Of a stretch of DNA of 64,000 bases, positions 1 to 10,212 are shown piece after piece; the first letter of the stretch is position 1; every line of letters begins with the position of its first letter. Source of the stretch: Macrocystis pyrifera (lineage: Eukaryota; Sar; Phaeophyceae; Laminariales; Laminariaceae); the NCBI GenBank assembly GCA_031763025.1, contig JASSKH010000014.1, forward strand, positions 9,476,563 to 9,540,562. Reading direction: 5' to 3'. The notes below the pieces were generated by a model that was not told the origin of the DNA, searched no databases, and was given only the letters and a program-made list of their open reading frames with translations. The position numbers and the translations under genes are program-made.

Positions 1-1311
1 TTCGACGACGATAGAGGAGGGAGATAGAGCGTGGACGAGCGGGGAAGGGGCGGATTGAACTCACCCTGCGCGAGACTGTGCGCTTTCCAGATCAGAACCG
101 CAAGTGCGAAGAACATTTTGTTTTTTGGGACGGAAGAGAAGGGGAACCGACTGGTAAGGAGTGTCAACGAGAGCACGTGAGGAGGAACGGGCCGACTGGG
201 CTAAAGCGACGAGGCGGACATTGAGAACGGCAGCAGGACCACACACGCAGATCCACGACCGGCGCGCACACCCTCACGGGAGCAATACTTGTCGGGGTTT
301 TTTTCTGATTTTGTTTTTTTTTTACGGGGCAGTAGTATGTACCCGTTATTTGCGTCACTGGTCTTCGCAGTGTTGGCGAGTTGCACGCCCTTCATGGGGA
401 ATGACCCTCGCAGTTATTGGGGACGTGGTATCGTAGCTGCTGTGCTGCACCTTTTGTGTCAGACAGTCCGGGAAGACATGGCAATCGGTGATATATGTAC
501 AGTGGTTCTTGGTTCGATTGCTCTTTTTTCACCGCATGTCCGCGCGTCGTCATTCTGAGAGCACCCCAGACAGCAGGCAGGCGTGTCCCTCTCCGTGTTC
601 ACGACTACCGTGCGCTTCGCACGGTGCAGGTGGCACTCCAAGCTGCAACCGCTCTGTGTATGTAGTCAGCGGCCACGAGCTGGTTGGTGGTGGAAACGGT
701 GGGAACTTTGTGCCGCAGTTGAGTGGATACTCCCGGCCATGTTCGTTCAGTTGGTACATTGATTTAAGTTTGTGTGGGCCTTCTTCGTCTCGTGTATTTT
801 CAGGTGGGAAGCGTGGTGCTTCCCAGCCGAATTTTGATTTTTTTTTTTTTTTTTAAAGTGGTTTTCCCGATGTTCCGAAGCCTCCAGCACCTATATGTCT
901 GACCACGGACTCCCTGATTTGAGAGTCGATGTGAGAACAACAGCAATGACAACGACGGGTGCTGCTGCTGTATTCCTTCTACAGTTCGTACGGTGAGTAC
1001 AACTGTCGAAGTTGCGTTGCCTTTTGGATGTTTCGTTTTTCCGACCCGCTGGTAGGAATGCTTTGTCTCGGGATTTATCTGAGACTACCGACTACCGCTG
1101 TATAGTACCTGGTAATATACACATATACAGATGAGTATTTACCGGTATACTCTTACACACTGGGCCCTTGTTCGTCGGAACACTGGCTGCTCTTACGCGC
1201 GTTACCTGGTATGATATATGATAACCTGTGTGCTTGTTTTGCCGAAGGGTTCAATCAGGGCATGACCCTTTGATATCGTGATTTCCATCCGTACATACAT
1301 GTAGTACTACG

Positions 1312-1420
1312 TGTAACGGAGGACCATAGTAAATAACACCTACGGTGCACACAAAAACCTCTATGTTTCCCTATTTTTACTAACTAAAACTAGTCCCGTT
1401 TACTATGGCCCTCCGTAATA
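1312..1420 (+). mobile_element. TTACGGGGG-type TIR element, copy 1
   Basis: About 110 bp. Both ends match the family (GGACCATAGTAAATA on the left, its complement TTTACTATGGCCC on the right, ending in CCGTAATA). The left terminus is degraded (taacggagg). The interior keeps the family's ACACAAAAACCT and TATTTTTACTAAC blocks. It has no coding capacity, so it is a non-autonomous MITE-like element. Confidence 0.88.
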
Positions 1421-1544
1421 GTGCTAGGCACTACTGGTACTACTATACTAAAACATACAGATACCAGGTGTGGGATAAGAACCACGTCGGTGCTTCCACG
1501 CCATCCAAAAGCCTCCTGCATAAGTAGAGCACACGACTACGGCC

Positions 1545-1800
1545 ATGCATGATAAGGAGTACACCCCCCCCCCCGCCCCCCCCCCCCCCGCAAGCAATGT
1601 CCGCCTGGTCGGTGAAAACCCGACGTGTTCCGTCCCGGCATTTGTCGGGATGCGAGGGTCTATGGTCATACGACTACGGCCATGCATGATAATGAGTACA
1701 CCCCCCCCCCCCCCCCCCCCCCCGCCGCTCCGTTTCGAGAGGGATGCGTGGTCAATAGTCAAATGACGAAGGCAAGCAACGAATGAGTACTCCCCCCCCC
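1545..1800 (+). repeat. Poly-C-linked dispersed repeat, tandem units
   Basis: Two successive units carry the signature CGACTACGGCCATGCATGAT followed by a short AGTACACC and a long poly-C run. The text between them (CGGTGAAAACCCGACGTG, then GATGCGAGGGTCTATGGTCA) reappears near 28.74, 33.82 and, inverted, 35.25 and 13.28 kb. A third block (GTCAATAGTCAAATGACGAAGGC, split over the tract, then AAGCAACGAATGAGTAC plus poly-C) has relatives at 4.70 and 34.1 kb. Confidence 0.75.
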
Positions 1801-1881
1801 CCCCCCCTGGCGACGCCACCGCCACCGTCACCCCGCCCATACGAACCCTACCCTTCGCCGCTCTCATCCCGCATCGAAAAG

Positions 1882-2095
1882 GTTCGGTAAATGCATTCGA
1901 GCTAAGCCGGCCGATGCCTCGTTGTACTGGGCGAGGTCTCACGCCTGGGAGAAGGCAGGAAAGAGCCGGCAGGCGGTGATCGACGCGGGGGTCGGGGTTT
2001 GTCTGCGCCCGAGGGTGGCGGCAGGTTTCATGCGGCTTTCGGCGGCGTTTGAGGCCCAGGGTCGACATGCTGATGTCGTCCGAGCCTGCTTTTTG
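1882..2095 (+). CDS. Possible exon of a TPR protein (fragment)
   Basis: The frame opened by an AG acceptor at 1880-1881 and closed by a GGTGAG donor at 2095/2096 gives 71 codons that look like two tetratricopeptide repeats. The first holds ASLYWARSHAWEKAGKSRQA with the usual small/aromatic spacing, then an Ala-Asp-Ala segment and a C-terminal L-R-P. The second starts at about VAAGFMRLSAAFEAQGRH, with the characteristic Gly-Arg turn. TPR helices bind partner peptides, as in co-chaperones, but the protein cannot be named from one exon. I could not find neighbouring exons on either side. It is either one exon of a long-intron gene whose other exons I missed or lie outside the window, or a captured relic. 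Flanking DNA is repeat. Confidence 0.45.
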
Positions 2096-2400
2096 GTGAG
2101 ACGACTACAAGGCGTTGGCTTCGTTGGGAGGAAGTATTTCTACAGTGTTTGCTTACGAGTACGTAGTACCTTTCGTTCCACTTATCAATAGCAGGCGCTG
2201 TGACCCCGCCCTGCAGTGATGTTGCCGTTGATAACGCTGTTGATATTTCCGTTGATATTGACGATGACTGCCGTTGTCGTTAACGACGATGTTACCGCCA
2301 GGGCATGAGGTGCGGGGACACCAGCAAGAACGGGATGCTCAGTCATCGCATGACGAGGGCGAGGGAGGCAGGCAACCTCCCGCCTCTGGACTGGAAACCC

Positions 2401-2595
2401 GCGGACAGACGAGAAAGGTAATGTATCAGACGAGAAAGGTACTGTAGCAGACGAGAAAGGTACGTAACAGACGCGAAATGTACTGTAACAGACCAGAAAG
2501 GTACTGATTTGCAACATACAAGAAATATACTGTTTTGCAACAGACAAGAAAGGTAGTGTAACGAGAAAGGTGCTGTAACAGACGAGAAAGGTATC
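2401..2595 (+). repeat. Short tandem motif 'cagacgagaaaggta'
   Basis: Roughly ten imperfect copies of a ~17-19 bp unit (CAGACGAGAAAGGTACTGTA) lie just upstream of the GTA array. The minus-strand translation is a repetitive FSSVT-like peptide, so the ORF there is a repeat artefact. Confidence 0.8.
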
Positions 2596-2655
2596 GTGCT
2601 GCTCACCACTTTACTATTAATGCGTATTCGCAACTTTAGTTGGGCATGTTTGGCG

Positions 2656-2805
<150 letters not shown>

Positions 2806-3015
2806 CAAGGGTCAAGCCCTAAATGCAGGCGTGAGCTACAACAGTATCGTGCTGCCTCTACGAGCAATATGGAGCCAGCGTCAGTACCGGGCTCGAGGAA
2901 GTCAGCTAGGACTCTGTTCCTCACGATGGTGTGATGGTGGCAGTGGCAGTGTCGGTGTAGTAGTATTTGTATGATTTGTATGATGCGTACCAGGTATGAT
3001 GAGTACGATTATTAG

Positions 3016-3144
3016 TATTGCGGGGGGCCATAGTGAATAGGACCAAATATTGTTGTTAATAGTAAAAAAATTGAAATATACCCTGGTATAGGTTTTTTTT
3101 TGTGTGTGTACCGTAGGTCCTATTAACTATGGTGCCCCGTAATA
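3016..3144 (-). mobile_element. TTACGGGGG-type TIR element, copy 2, carrying two small inserts
   Basis: Inverted orientation relative to copy 1. Compared with other copies it contains two extra short pieces: GTTAAT (one base from the TTAATA scar) after CCAAATATTGTT, and CCCTGGTA at a TA dinucleotide in the AAATATATAGG block. Both sit at TA positions and leave TA on each side. Confidence 0.9.
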
Positions 3145-3941
3145 GTATGATTCGTATGGTATGTTTGACGCATGCTATGGTGTGGGGTGTGATAAGACAC
3201 CTGCAATTTGCATGGGGCTCACTTGAGGAGCTCTATATAGTACCTGGTAGTGCATACCTGCTATCTGTTATCTGCTACCAGGTATCTGGTATGTATCACC
3301 CGAAAATGCCCTTTAAGAATAAGGGTAGATTTAACCTAAGCCCGATGAGCAATCCCACAGCCTACACTTGGTTTACATACAGAAATATTGTAAATAAGCG
3401 AATATGCAACAATGGAATAGTGTAAATATGTGTATATGTATGTATATTTTTAATAGGTAATATTGACAGTTGAGAAGGTCCACCAGTCAGAGCTTTTTCG
3501 GCCAAAACTTGCTAAATCAATCAACCGCCATCATTTGATGGCGCTCTACTACACTATATAGATACACTCTAAGTAGACACTCTATTGCACCTATCGTTTG
3601 CCTTCACATTGCGAAGAGCTCATTCTAAACATTTACCGTGATCTGGGGTCACGCAGAACATCCCCAGACAATCAATTAACAGAGGTAAGGCAACTCATCA
3701 CCTCAACATGTGATCACGCACGCTACGACAGGGGTACTCAAGGGGTACTGTACCTTTTTTTTGGCCAAACTGTTCGTGTCTAACTACCCGATAAGGCACC
3801 AATAAGGCATTAAGGCATGGTGCCTTGTCATTTTTGTTGCACTATGTTTTTCGTTACCACCTGTATGTAGACCATGGGAGATTCTTCATCGGGTGGAGCA
3901 AGCCGACCTGTTTTCTCAAAAGACAGCTTTGGGTGGCATAC

Positions 3942-4051
3942 TATTACGGGGGACCTATAGAGTAAATAGGACCAAATATTGTTAGTTAAAATAGATAAAT
4001 ATATAGGTTTTCGTGTGTACCGTAGGTCCCATTTGCTCTGGTCCACTGTAT
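3942..4051 (-). mobile_element. TTACGGGGG-type TIR element, copy 3
   Basis: Left end CTATTACGGGGGACC is intact. The interior is in inverted orientation (GGACCAAATATTGTTAG first). The right terminus is degraded (GGTCCACTGTATTAA in place of GGTCCCCCGTAATA). Confidence 0.87.
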
Positions 4052-4689
4052 TAAATGACTTGCTCATAGTATGGAGCTGTTGCCGAAGTTGTCCAGTTAC
4101 AGTTACAGCTTTTCAGGCGTAGGGACTCGAGGTGTTCACCTGTTCCCCCGACCTAACGCCATATCCTGTGCTGTGCCGCGGTCTCCGAGGGTCGGGTATT
4201 TCCGCTACACGTCTCTTCGGCCGGGGCAAAACCACAAAATGCCAATCGGACGCTCTACTCTATGAGAATCGACGGTCGCAGATTATACATGGAAGCATCA
4301 CACACGGCTTGCAAACATGAATTTCGAGGATTTTTTTCGATCTCACAGCTTCTTTTTTTTTTTCATTTTCAACTATAATAAGCGATGGGCGGTAAAGCGA
4401 AAGAGCGGAATGTCTACCCCGGGTGCTTCGCCGTCCGTGCTGTGTTTTGCTAACGTTGCGTTCGTTGTCGCATCAGGCCGTCTTTCGTTGTCCACTGGTT
4501 GCTTTGCCCCATCGATCCAAACGCATGTGATACGTGTTTACCCACGACGCCGATCCCGAAGACTTCCTAATAGGTGCAGTAGTTGCTGCCCTTCCCCCCC
4601 CCCCCCCACCATTTAAGTTTTCATGTAATACTTGGAAAATAAAATGAGCGTCCAATTGTTGGAGATATCTCTATTAGGAGTACTGATGC

Positions 4690-4860
4690 AACGGTGCCCC
4701 CCCTCGAAAGGGATGCGAGGTCAATGGTCAAACGACTAAGGGAAGCAACGAATGAGTACGCCTCCTCAATTATAGCGCGCCCGTATCTGATGGAAACCCG
4801 TATATCCGCCAAGCGGGCGTGTGGACTCTGCTGTCTTTTCGCGCGTTCTTTCCGTGCGAG
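4690..4860 (+). repeat. Dispersed repeat pair, copy a
   Basis: Contains the GTCAATGGTCAAACGACTAA block shared with 1.75 and 34.1 kb. It is followed by GCGCCCGTATCTGATGGAAA and GTGTGGACTCTGCTGTC, which recur at 5226-5310. Confidence 0.65.
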
Positions 4861-4904
4861 TCAAGCGTTGGACATTCACATTCACACCTCGGATGGATCA
4901 CACA

Positions 4905-5160
4905 GATGATACAGATACACAGATTTAGACATTTCAGGGCAGATAGATAGATGTGTTCCTGCTCTGTATGATCTATGATCTGTATGATCTTGCTCACGAT
5001 GCGTGGTGGGAGCCGTTTAACCTGCATGATCTAGGCCGTGCTTCCTGGGTTGGTTCTGTACTCTGCATATCCTGCACAACATCCCACAACGGTAGGTTAT
5101 TCTCTGTCTGATCAATCTGACCTATCTGTAGATGATCTATCTGTCCGACGTGTGAAAATA
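4905..5160 (+). mobile_element. GATCT-rich TIR element, copy 1
   Basis: About 260 bp. It shares CAGGGCAGATAGATAG, CCTGGGTTGG and ATCCTGCACAACATC with eight other copies, and ends in the family terminus ATCTGTCCGACGTGTGAAAA. It has no coding capacity. Confidence 0.75.
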
Positions 5161-5225
5161 CTCATCCCGACGGCTTCCTGATGCCCCCCCCCCCCCCCCC
5201 CGACCCTCCCAACCTCCCCCAATTA

Positions 5226-5310
5226 CAACGCGCCCATATCTTATGGAAAAAACAAAAAAAAATGGCAGGTGGGCGTGGACTCTGCTGTCCTTCCGCGCGC
5301 TCCTTCTGAG
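5226..5310 (+). repeat. Dispersed repeat pair, copy b
   Basis: Near copy of 4771-4860 (GCGCCCATATCTTATGGAAA, then GTGGGCGTGGACTCTGCTGT), with an A-rich insertion. Confidence 0.65.
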
Positions 5311-6082
5311 GGCGGCGGCTAGGGTCGCCGGGCGGCTTTACCTCGGCGGGGCGGGCCTCGCCCTCAAAGCTTGCAAGGGAGGGGACGGATTTGTGCGCCC
5401 CCCCTGGCCACCTGGGGCGATGCCCCCCGTGGTTTTCGCACCCAACCCGTAGGAAACCTTCTTATTTAATATTATTTTTCAACGTTTTCGTGTTCGTGGT
5501 ATCAGTATTTGTTGTCCGTCTTGTTGACGTCGGTCTGTGCCTCTGCTGCCACACCGTTGCCACGGAGCATGTTTTTTTTTTTTTTTGTTCTTCAAGGAGG
5601 AGGTGGACGGAACGTGCTTCTCTCTTGGTTTTTCGCCATGGAGATGTAAGAATATGTCGGCCTGTTGCCCAGACCTGCAGTACCCTAGCCGTACCTTCTC
5701 TGCCCTGGGATCGTTGTCTGTTGTGTCTCCTTCTCCCTTGTTCTCTCCCCTCCGTATCATAATTAGTGTGGCGCTCTAATCGCGCCAAAGTGCTTGAACC
5801 GACTGAACTGGTGCGGATTGTAAAAGTAGATGTATGTGTGGCGAGGGCGATCTATTTCATGGTTACAACATGGTTTTTATCATGGTTAAAACATGGTTAT
5901 AACATGGTGTATATCGAACAACATGAATCGCGTTCTGTAAGTGCGCCTATCTATACACGAGAGTCCGATACGCCGTACAATTGTGTCAGTATCAGCCTAA
6001 GAAGATGGGGCTATACATGCCTGGGGATGAAGGAAAAGCCGTATCCCGTATTGTACGACAAATCGAAAACTTGATTGTTCGG

Positions 6083-6715
6083 TAGATCGAAGTGTTCGAT
6101 GCGGTATCGGACACTCGTGAAAGCAGATGAATGTCGGCGTAGTGCATGTTGGCGTTGGCGATATACCTGGTGCTTGTTTTTGCGCATGTGTGCCCATGTC
6201 GACATGTTCCATTCCTCGAACAGATCATGATCTATCTATCTACATGTAGATCATCTAGTTCTTCACCTGCCGTTGTGAGATGCTGTGCAGGACCTGTACA
6301 AGTGTACAGATCTACCCCAGGAAACGTGTGCTAGATCATGCAGATTGTACGGCTCACACCCGGCAACATGAGCTGGGTGAACGTAGATCGCGAACAGATG
6401 ATCTATCTGCCTTGAAATATCTAGATCATGAAGTGGGAATGATCTTTACATGATTTGTAGATGATCTATATGTAGATGATCTGTCTGTCCGAGGTGTGAA
6501 ATGTTCGATGCGATTCCAATAGTTGTTAAATAAGTTATGTGTCAGGCCGGGATATGTTGGCGCTGGCGATAAACTAGTTTTTGCGCCGTGTGTACCTATA
6601 TCGGAATGCTCGATGCGATGTCCGACAGTAGTAAAAGCAGATATATGTGAGGGTATAATATGATGGCGCTGACGATATACTAGTTTTTGCGCGTGTGTGT
6701 GTGTGCCCGCGCGGC
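6083..6715 (+). repeat. Triplicated ~110 bp block around an inverted GATCT element
   Basis: Three related blocks at about 6083-6200, 6496-6590 and 6599-6715 share GTTCGATGCGATATCGGACA-like text, AGCAGATATATG, GTTGGCGCTGGCGATATAC and TTTTTGCGCGTGTGTG. An inverted GATCT-rich TIR element (about 6215-6505) lies between the first and second. Confidence 0.7.
6215..6505 (-). mobile_element. GATCT-rich TIR element, copy 2
   Basis: Inverted copy: CCTGCCGTTGTGAGATG, then CCCAGGAAACGTGTG, then CCGGCAACATGAGCT, closing with CTGTCCGAGGTGTGAAATG. Confidence 0.7.
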
Positions 6716-9700
6716 GTGGCAAGCAGATGTGCGTTCCCAAAGCAGGCTGTGCTGTTCGCGTTTTGTGGTTGTCGTTTACTGTACAGTAACCGAACCGTCA
6801 AGACAGGGGAGGGGGTGAGAAAAGGCTCAAACCGCTGGAAACTGTGTCTCTTGAGAGCATTAGACTAGTAAGAAGCTATTAATAGTATCAGGTAGTAGGT
6901 GAGAGGAGGGGAACACCGACTGTGGATGCGCTTCTGAATGGTACCTGTTGATGTCGAAACCTCATTGCATTGGCCGTGATGACTGGGTGCAGAGTTTGGC
7001 GTCTTTCTTTGTAGTTGGTTGGTTGGTTGGTATCATGGGATGTGCGTTGAGCTTGATGCAAGGCGGCCCATCAAGACACGCAAAAAGCAACGCACACCGG
7101 CATGATCACGACTAGTAATTGAAGCGATCGACGTCCCCCGCGTGTCGTTATTGTGTTTTTCGGGGCTGTTCACGGATGGGGTCAAACCTCGCGGGTCAGG
7201 TCGAGTCGGGGAAGGGTAGACCGACCCGACCCAACCCTTGAGAGTTGGGAAACCTCTTGACCCGACCCGGTCCGCGATGTTTTAAAAAGTTCCTGATCCG
7301 ACCCGCGGGTCAAGTCTTGACCGGTGACGAGCCTTGCTTGTTTTTGTGGTTGAATGAAACGAGTCCCATTTGTTTGTCCTTGCCCCAAGGTACATAGACC
7401 GCCTTTTTTTATTAAAGGGGCTCATGCTTAATACATCGAACTCAATACACGGGACTCCCTGTGACGGAACTATCGTAGAGACACTGTTAATATTAATAGT
7501 ACGGGAGGGGCATACAGTAGCATACACAACCAACGATGAACCCAAAAAAGCACGCATCCCCCTACTCTTGTGTTTGCTCACCATATCTGTGTATCATGGT
7601 CCTGACTGCTCAGACTAAAAATAGTATGCCATGTTTACACACCATGTTTGGGTATGATGGTTCTGACTGACTACTATGCCCCCCCCCCCCCTCAATGCCG
7701 ATGTTCTCACAGTAGCTCACTTCCCGGAAATCCTGTCTGTGGTCACAAAAACAGGCTGCAGCAAAAATGCATCTCGATGGGAGAAAACGAATAACTACGA
7801 AATAGTGCGCACGGCAATACCATAGATACCAGTCCGCAAGGGAAACGGTGCTATTCGAGTCTGGTTGCTTGCGGTGGAGTGCGGGCAAGTTCTGAAACAG
7901 CATGCGCATGTATGCGATGGATGGGGGTCGTGGATCATCCATCATTGGCATGCGACGCGATTCGCAAAGGGAAAACATTTGCGTTGGGCGGACAGAGGAT
8001 GCTATCAACAGCTGTCAGATACGACAGTGGTATGTACTACGTACACGAAAAAAAGAGAAAACGGAGCCACCATTACCCTGATGTTGAAATTGAAAACAAA
8101 CTGTAAGTAGCGGGCTGGGATTTTTGTCAGAAAAAAAAAGTTTTCTATTTTTTATTTTGTTGCAGTTTTATTTTGAATGATTTTAGAATACCCCCGCCGC
8201 CCCCCCCCTGCCTGAATGAGACCGAAAAAATGTGTGGTTTCGAATTTTTTTTTCGGGTGCCCTTGGCTACGACAAATATTTATGTCCGATAGATGCTGAC
8301 TGGGCATGTGGGGAAGTACACGCTTCGTACGCGGTAAGACACCGCTGATCAGGGCAAGCACACCTTTTCGTGCGCGATCTTCACGGCGTGTTTAATCGGC
8401 GCAAGGTTCCCATTGGCTACCCTGGAACATCAAAATTCTACAAAATCTCTACGCAACCCTTACTCCAACCGGGAAGTATCCGGGTACCGGCACTGCAACG
8501 CGTATCATTGGCGCTGCACGTTGATTGTGAGCGCAAAGCTCGCCTTGGCCACTCTCGAACAATCCCGGAGAATTATTGAGAGTAAACGTGGGCGAAAGAG
8601 TAAAGAGCACGCCGGCTCGTAGACATCCGAGCGCTGACGTCTCATTTTTTTTTTTTTTTTAATTTCTCGACAGGGTTTGAATCTATCATGTGATTAGCGA
8701 CGTAGCACCGTTGACAGTATGGGCTTGGGCATGCATGCACTCAGGCTGCGATCGATCAGCGTAAAACGAACACGAGACAGACATGGGCTACATAAAGGTG
8801 TATGGCGAGAGCTGACTCGAAGCTTCCAGTGGGGCGCGATGTCGATGTAAATAAATGGGGGGGGGGGGGGGGGGGCGAACCCGTCTGTCCGTGTAACGAA
8901 TGGCGACGTAACCCACCGTTAGACAGGTCAAGGCGTGCATGCAATGAGTGCATCCATCTTGAGATCGATGTGCGCAAAATTTGTACGCGAGATGTTGACA
9001 GTTACGGATGCTGCACGGCGAAAGCAGTGGACGCATCCATGCTGCGGTCGGGGCGCCAAAAGTGTACACGAGACCTACTCGTATAGACCGGCTGAAGGCA
9101 CGGCGAAAGCAGGGGACAGGGGAAGATAGAATGGTGTTTTTACTGTCCACCTATTTTCCCTGAGGTTGTTCACTCGAGGAGTTTTTTCTTGTAGCCCAAC
9201 AAACCCAAACCATAGCTTTTGAGGGAAACTGAAAGTGTGTACCCGACGAGCAATACCATTTCTTTATTTCGCCTATTATTGCCTTCTAGAAGGTCCGTAT
9301 CTAAACAATAGAAAATGAAACAAATGATATTTCAGCGATGTATTCGGGAATTTCTCAGTTGAGAAGCCCCGTCAGTCACGAACCAACTTTTTTGCCCAAA
9401 CTGCCTCAACCGTGTTACAAGGCATGCCCTATCGCAGCACTCGTCGAAGTGAGTGGAGTTCTTGCGGGGGAGATGCCGACGTACAGCATCGGGAGGACGC
9501 AACTCGCCTGTTCGTCTCTTGAGCGGTTGGCATAGCGACTCAGACCATCCAGGTTCAGATCGATGAAATCAAAACCGGACACGAGACCGAGATCGGCTCC
9601 GGGTGTGCAAAGCGATAGCGGGGTGGAGTTCTTATGGGGACGCGATGTACACTGACAATATATACCAATGTTACACAATATTGGAGGCCCAACGAACGCG

Positions 9701-10212
9701 TGTGTGCAGCACGAGACGTCACGGGTTGCGATCGATGTGCGCCCAGCCCTTGCCCCACCAAAAACGCCTTTTCCGCATGTATCGCATGTCGCCGGGTAAA
9801 AAACGTGCGTGAGCCAAAGGGGAAAACATTCGCCACACACACCCTCCCTCGCAAGCAGCCAACCTAGCGTGATGATCGAAAGGAGAAAATGAAAAAAATA
9901 GAGGACAAGTCCTCCGCCGACGGTGACAGTGGAAGGGTAAACACGAAGAAAATTTCACCCCCTCGGCCATCACCCAGCCAGGTAAGCACGAGCAGGCAAA
10001 GGCAATCATATCATGTTTTGCCCATCGTTGATGTGAGTTTTTTTTTTTCTTCAAGTGCCCCGAGAAGGAGTATTAGGCAGGAAACAAGCCCCCATCCCCG
10101 ACAGAAAACAAGCGTCTGTCGTCAACAACCCGACCTTCATCTCATCACCATTCTGGGGGATGGAGAGAGAGGGAGGGGGGTGGTTTCTTTCGGTGATCTG
10201 TTTGCTGTCTCT

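Larger units (their letters stand above)
1..1881. other. Intergenic, no gene recognised
   Basis: I see no convincing coding exon here. Short open frames at 161-856 do not resemble any family I know. On the minus strand a possible exon end with a consensus donor lies near position 69 (CAG then GGTGAGT), which could belong to a gene continuing off the left edge, but it cannot be identified. The stretch holds poly-T runs at about 300-330 and 838-854, one TIR element at 1312-1420 and two poly-C-linked repeat units at 1545-1800. Confidence 0.6.

Noticed and set aside
69-246. Possible minus-strand exon at the left edge
   Set aside because: The only support is a consensus donor (CAG then GGTGAGT); the translation matches nothing and continuation is outside the window.
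7182-7388. Gly/Arg/Thr-rich minus-strand ORF
   Set aside because: Low-complexity GACCCGACCC tract with no domain.
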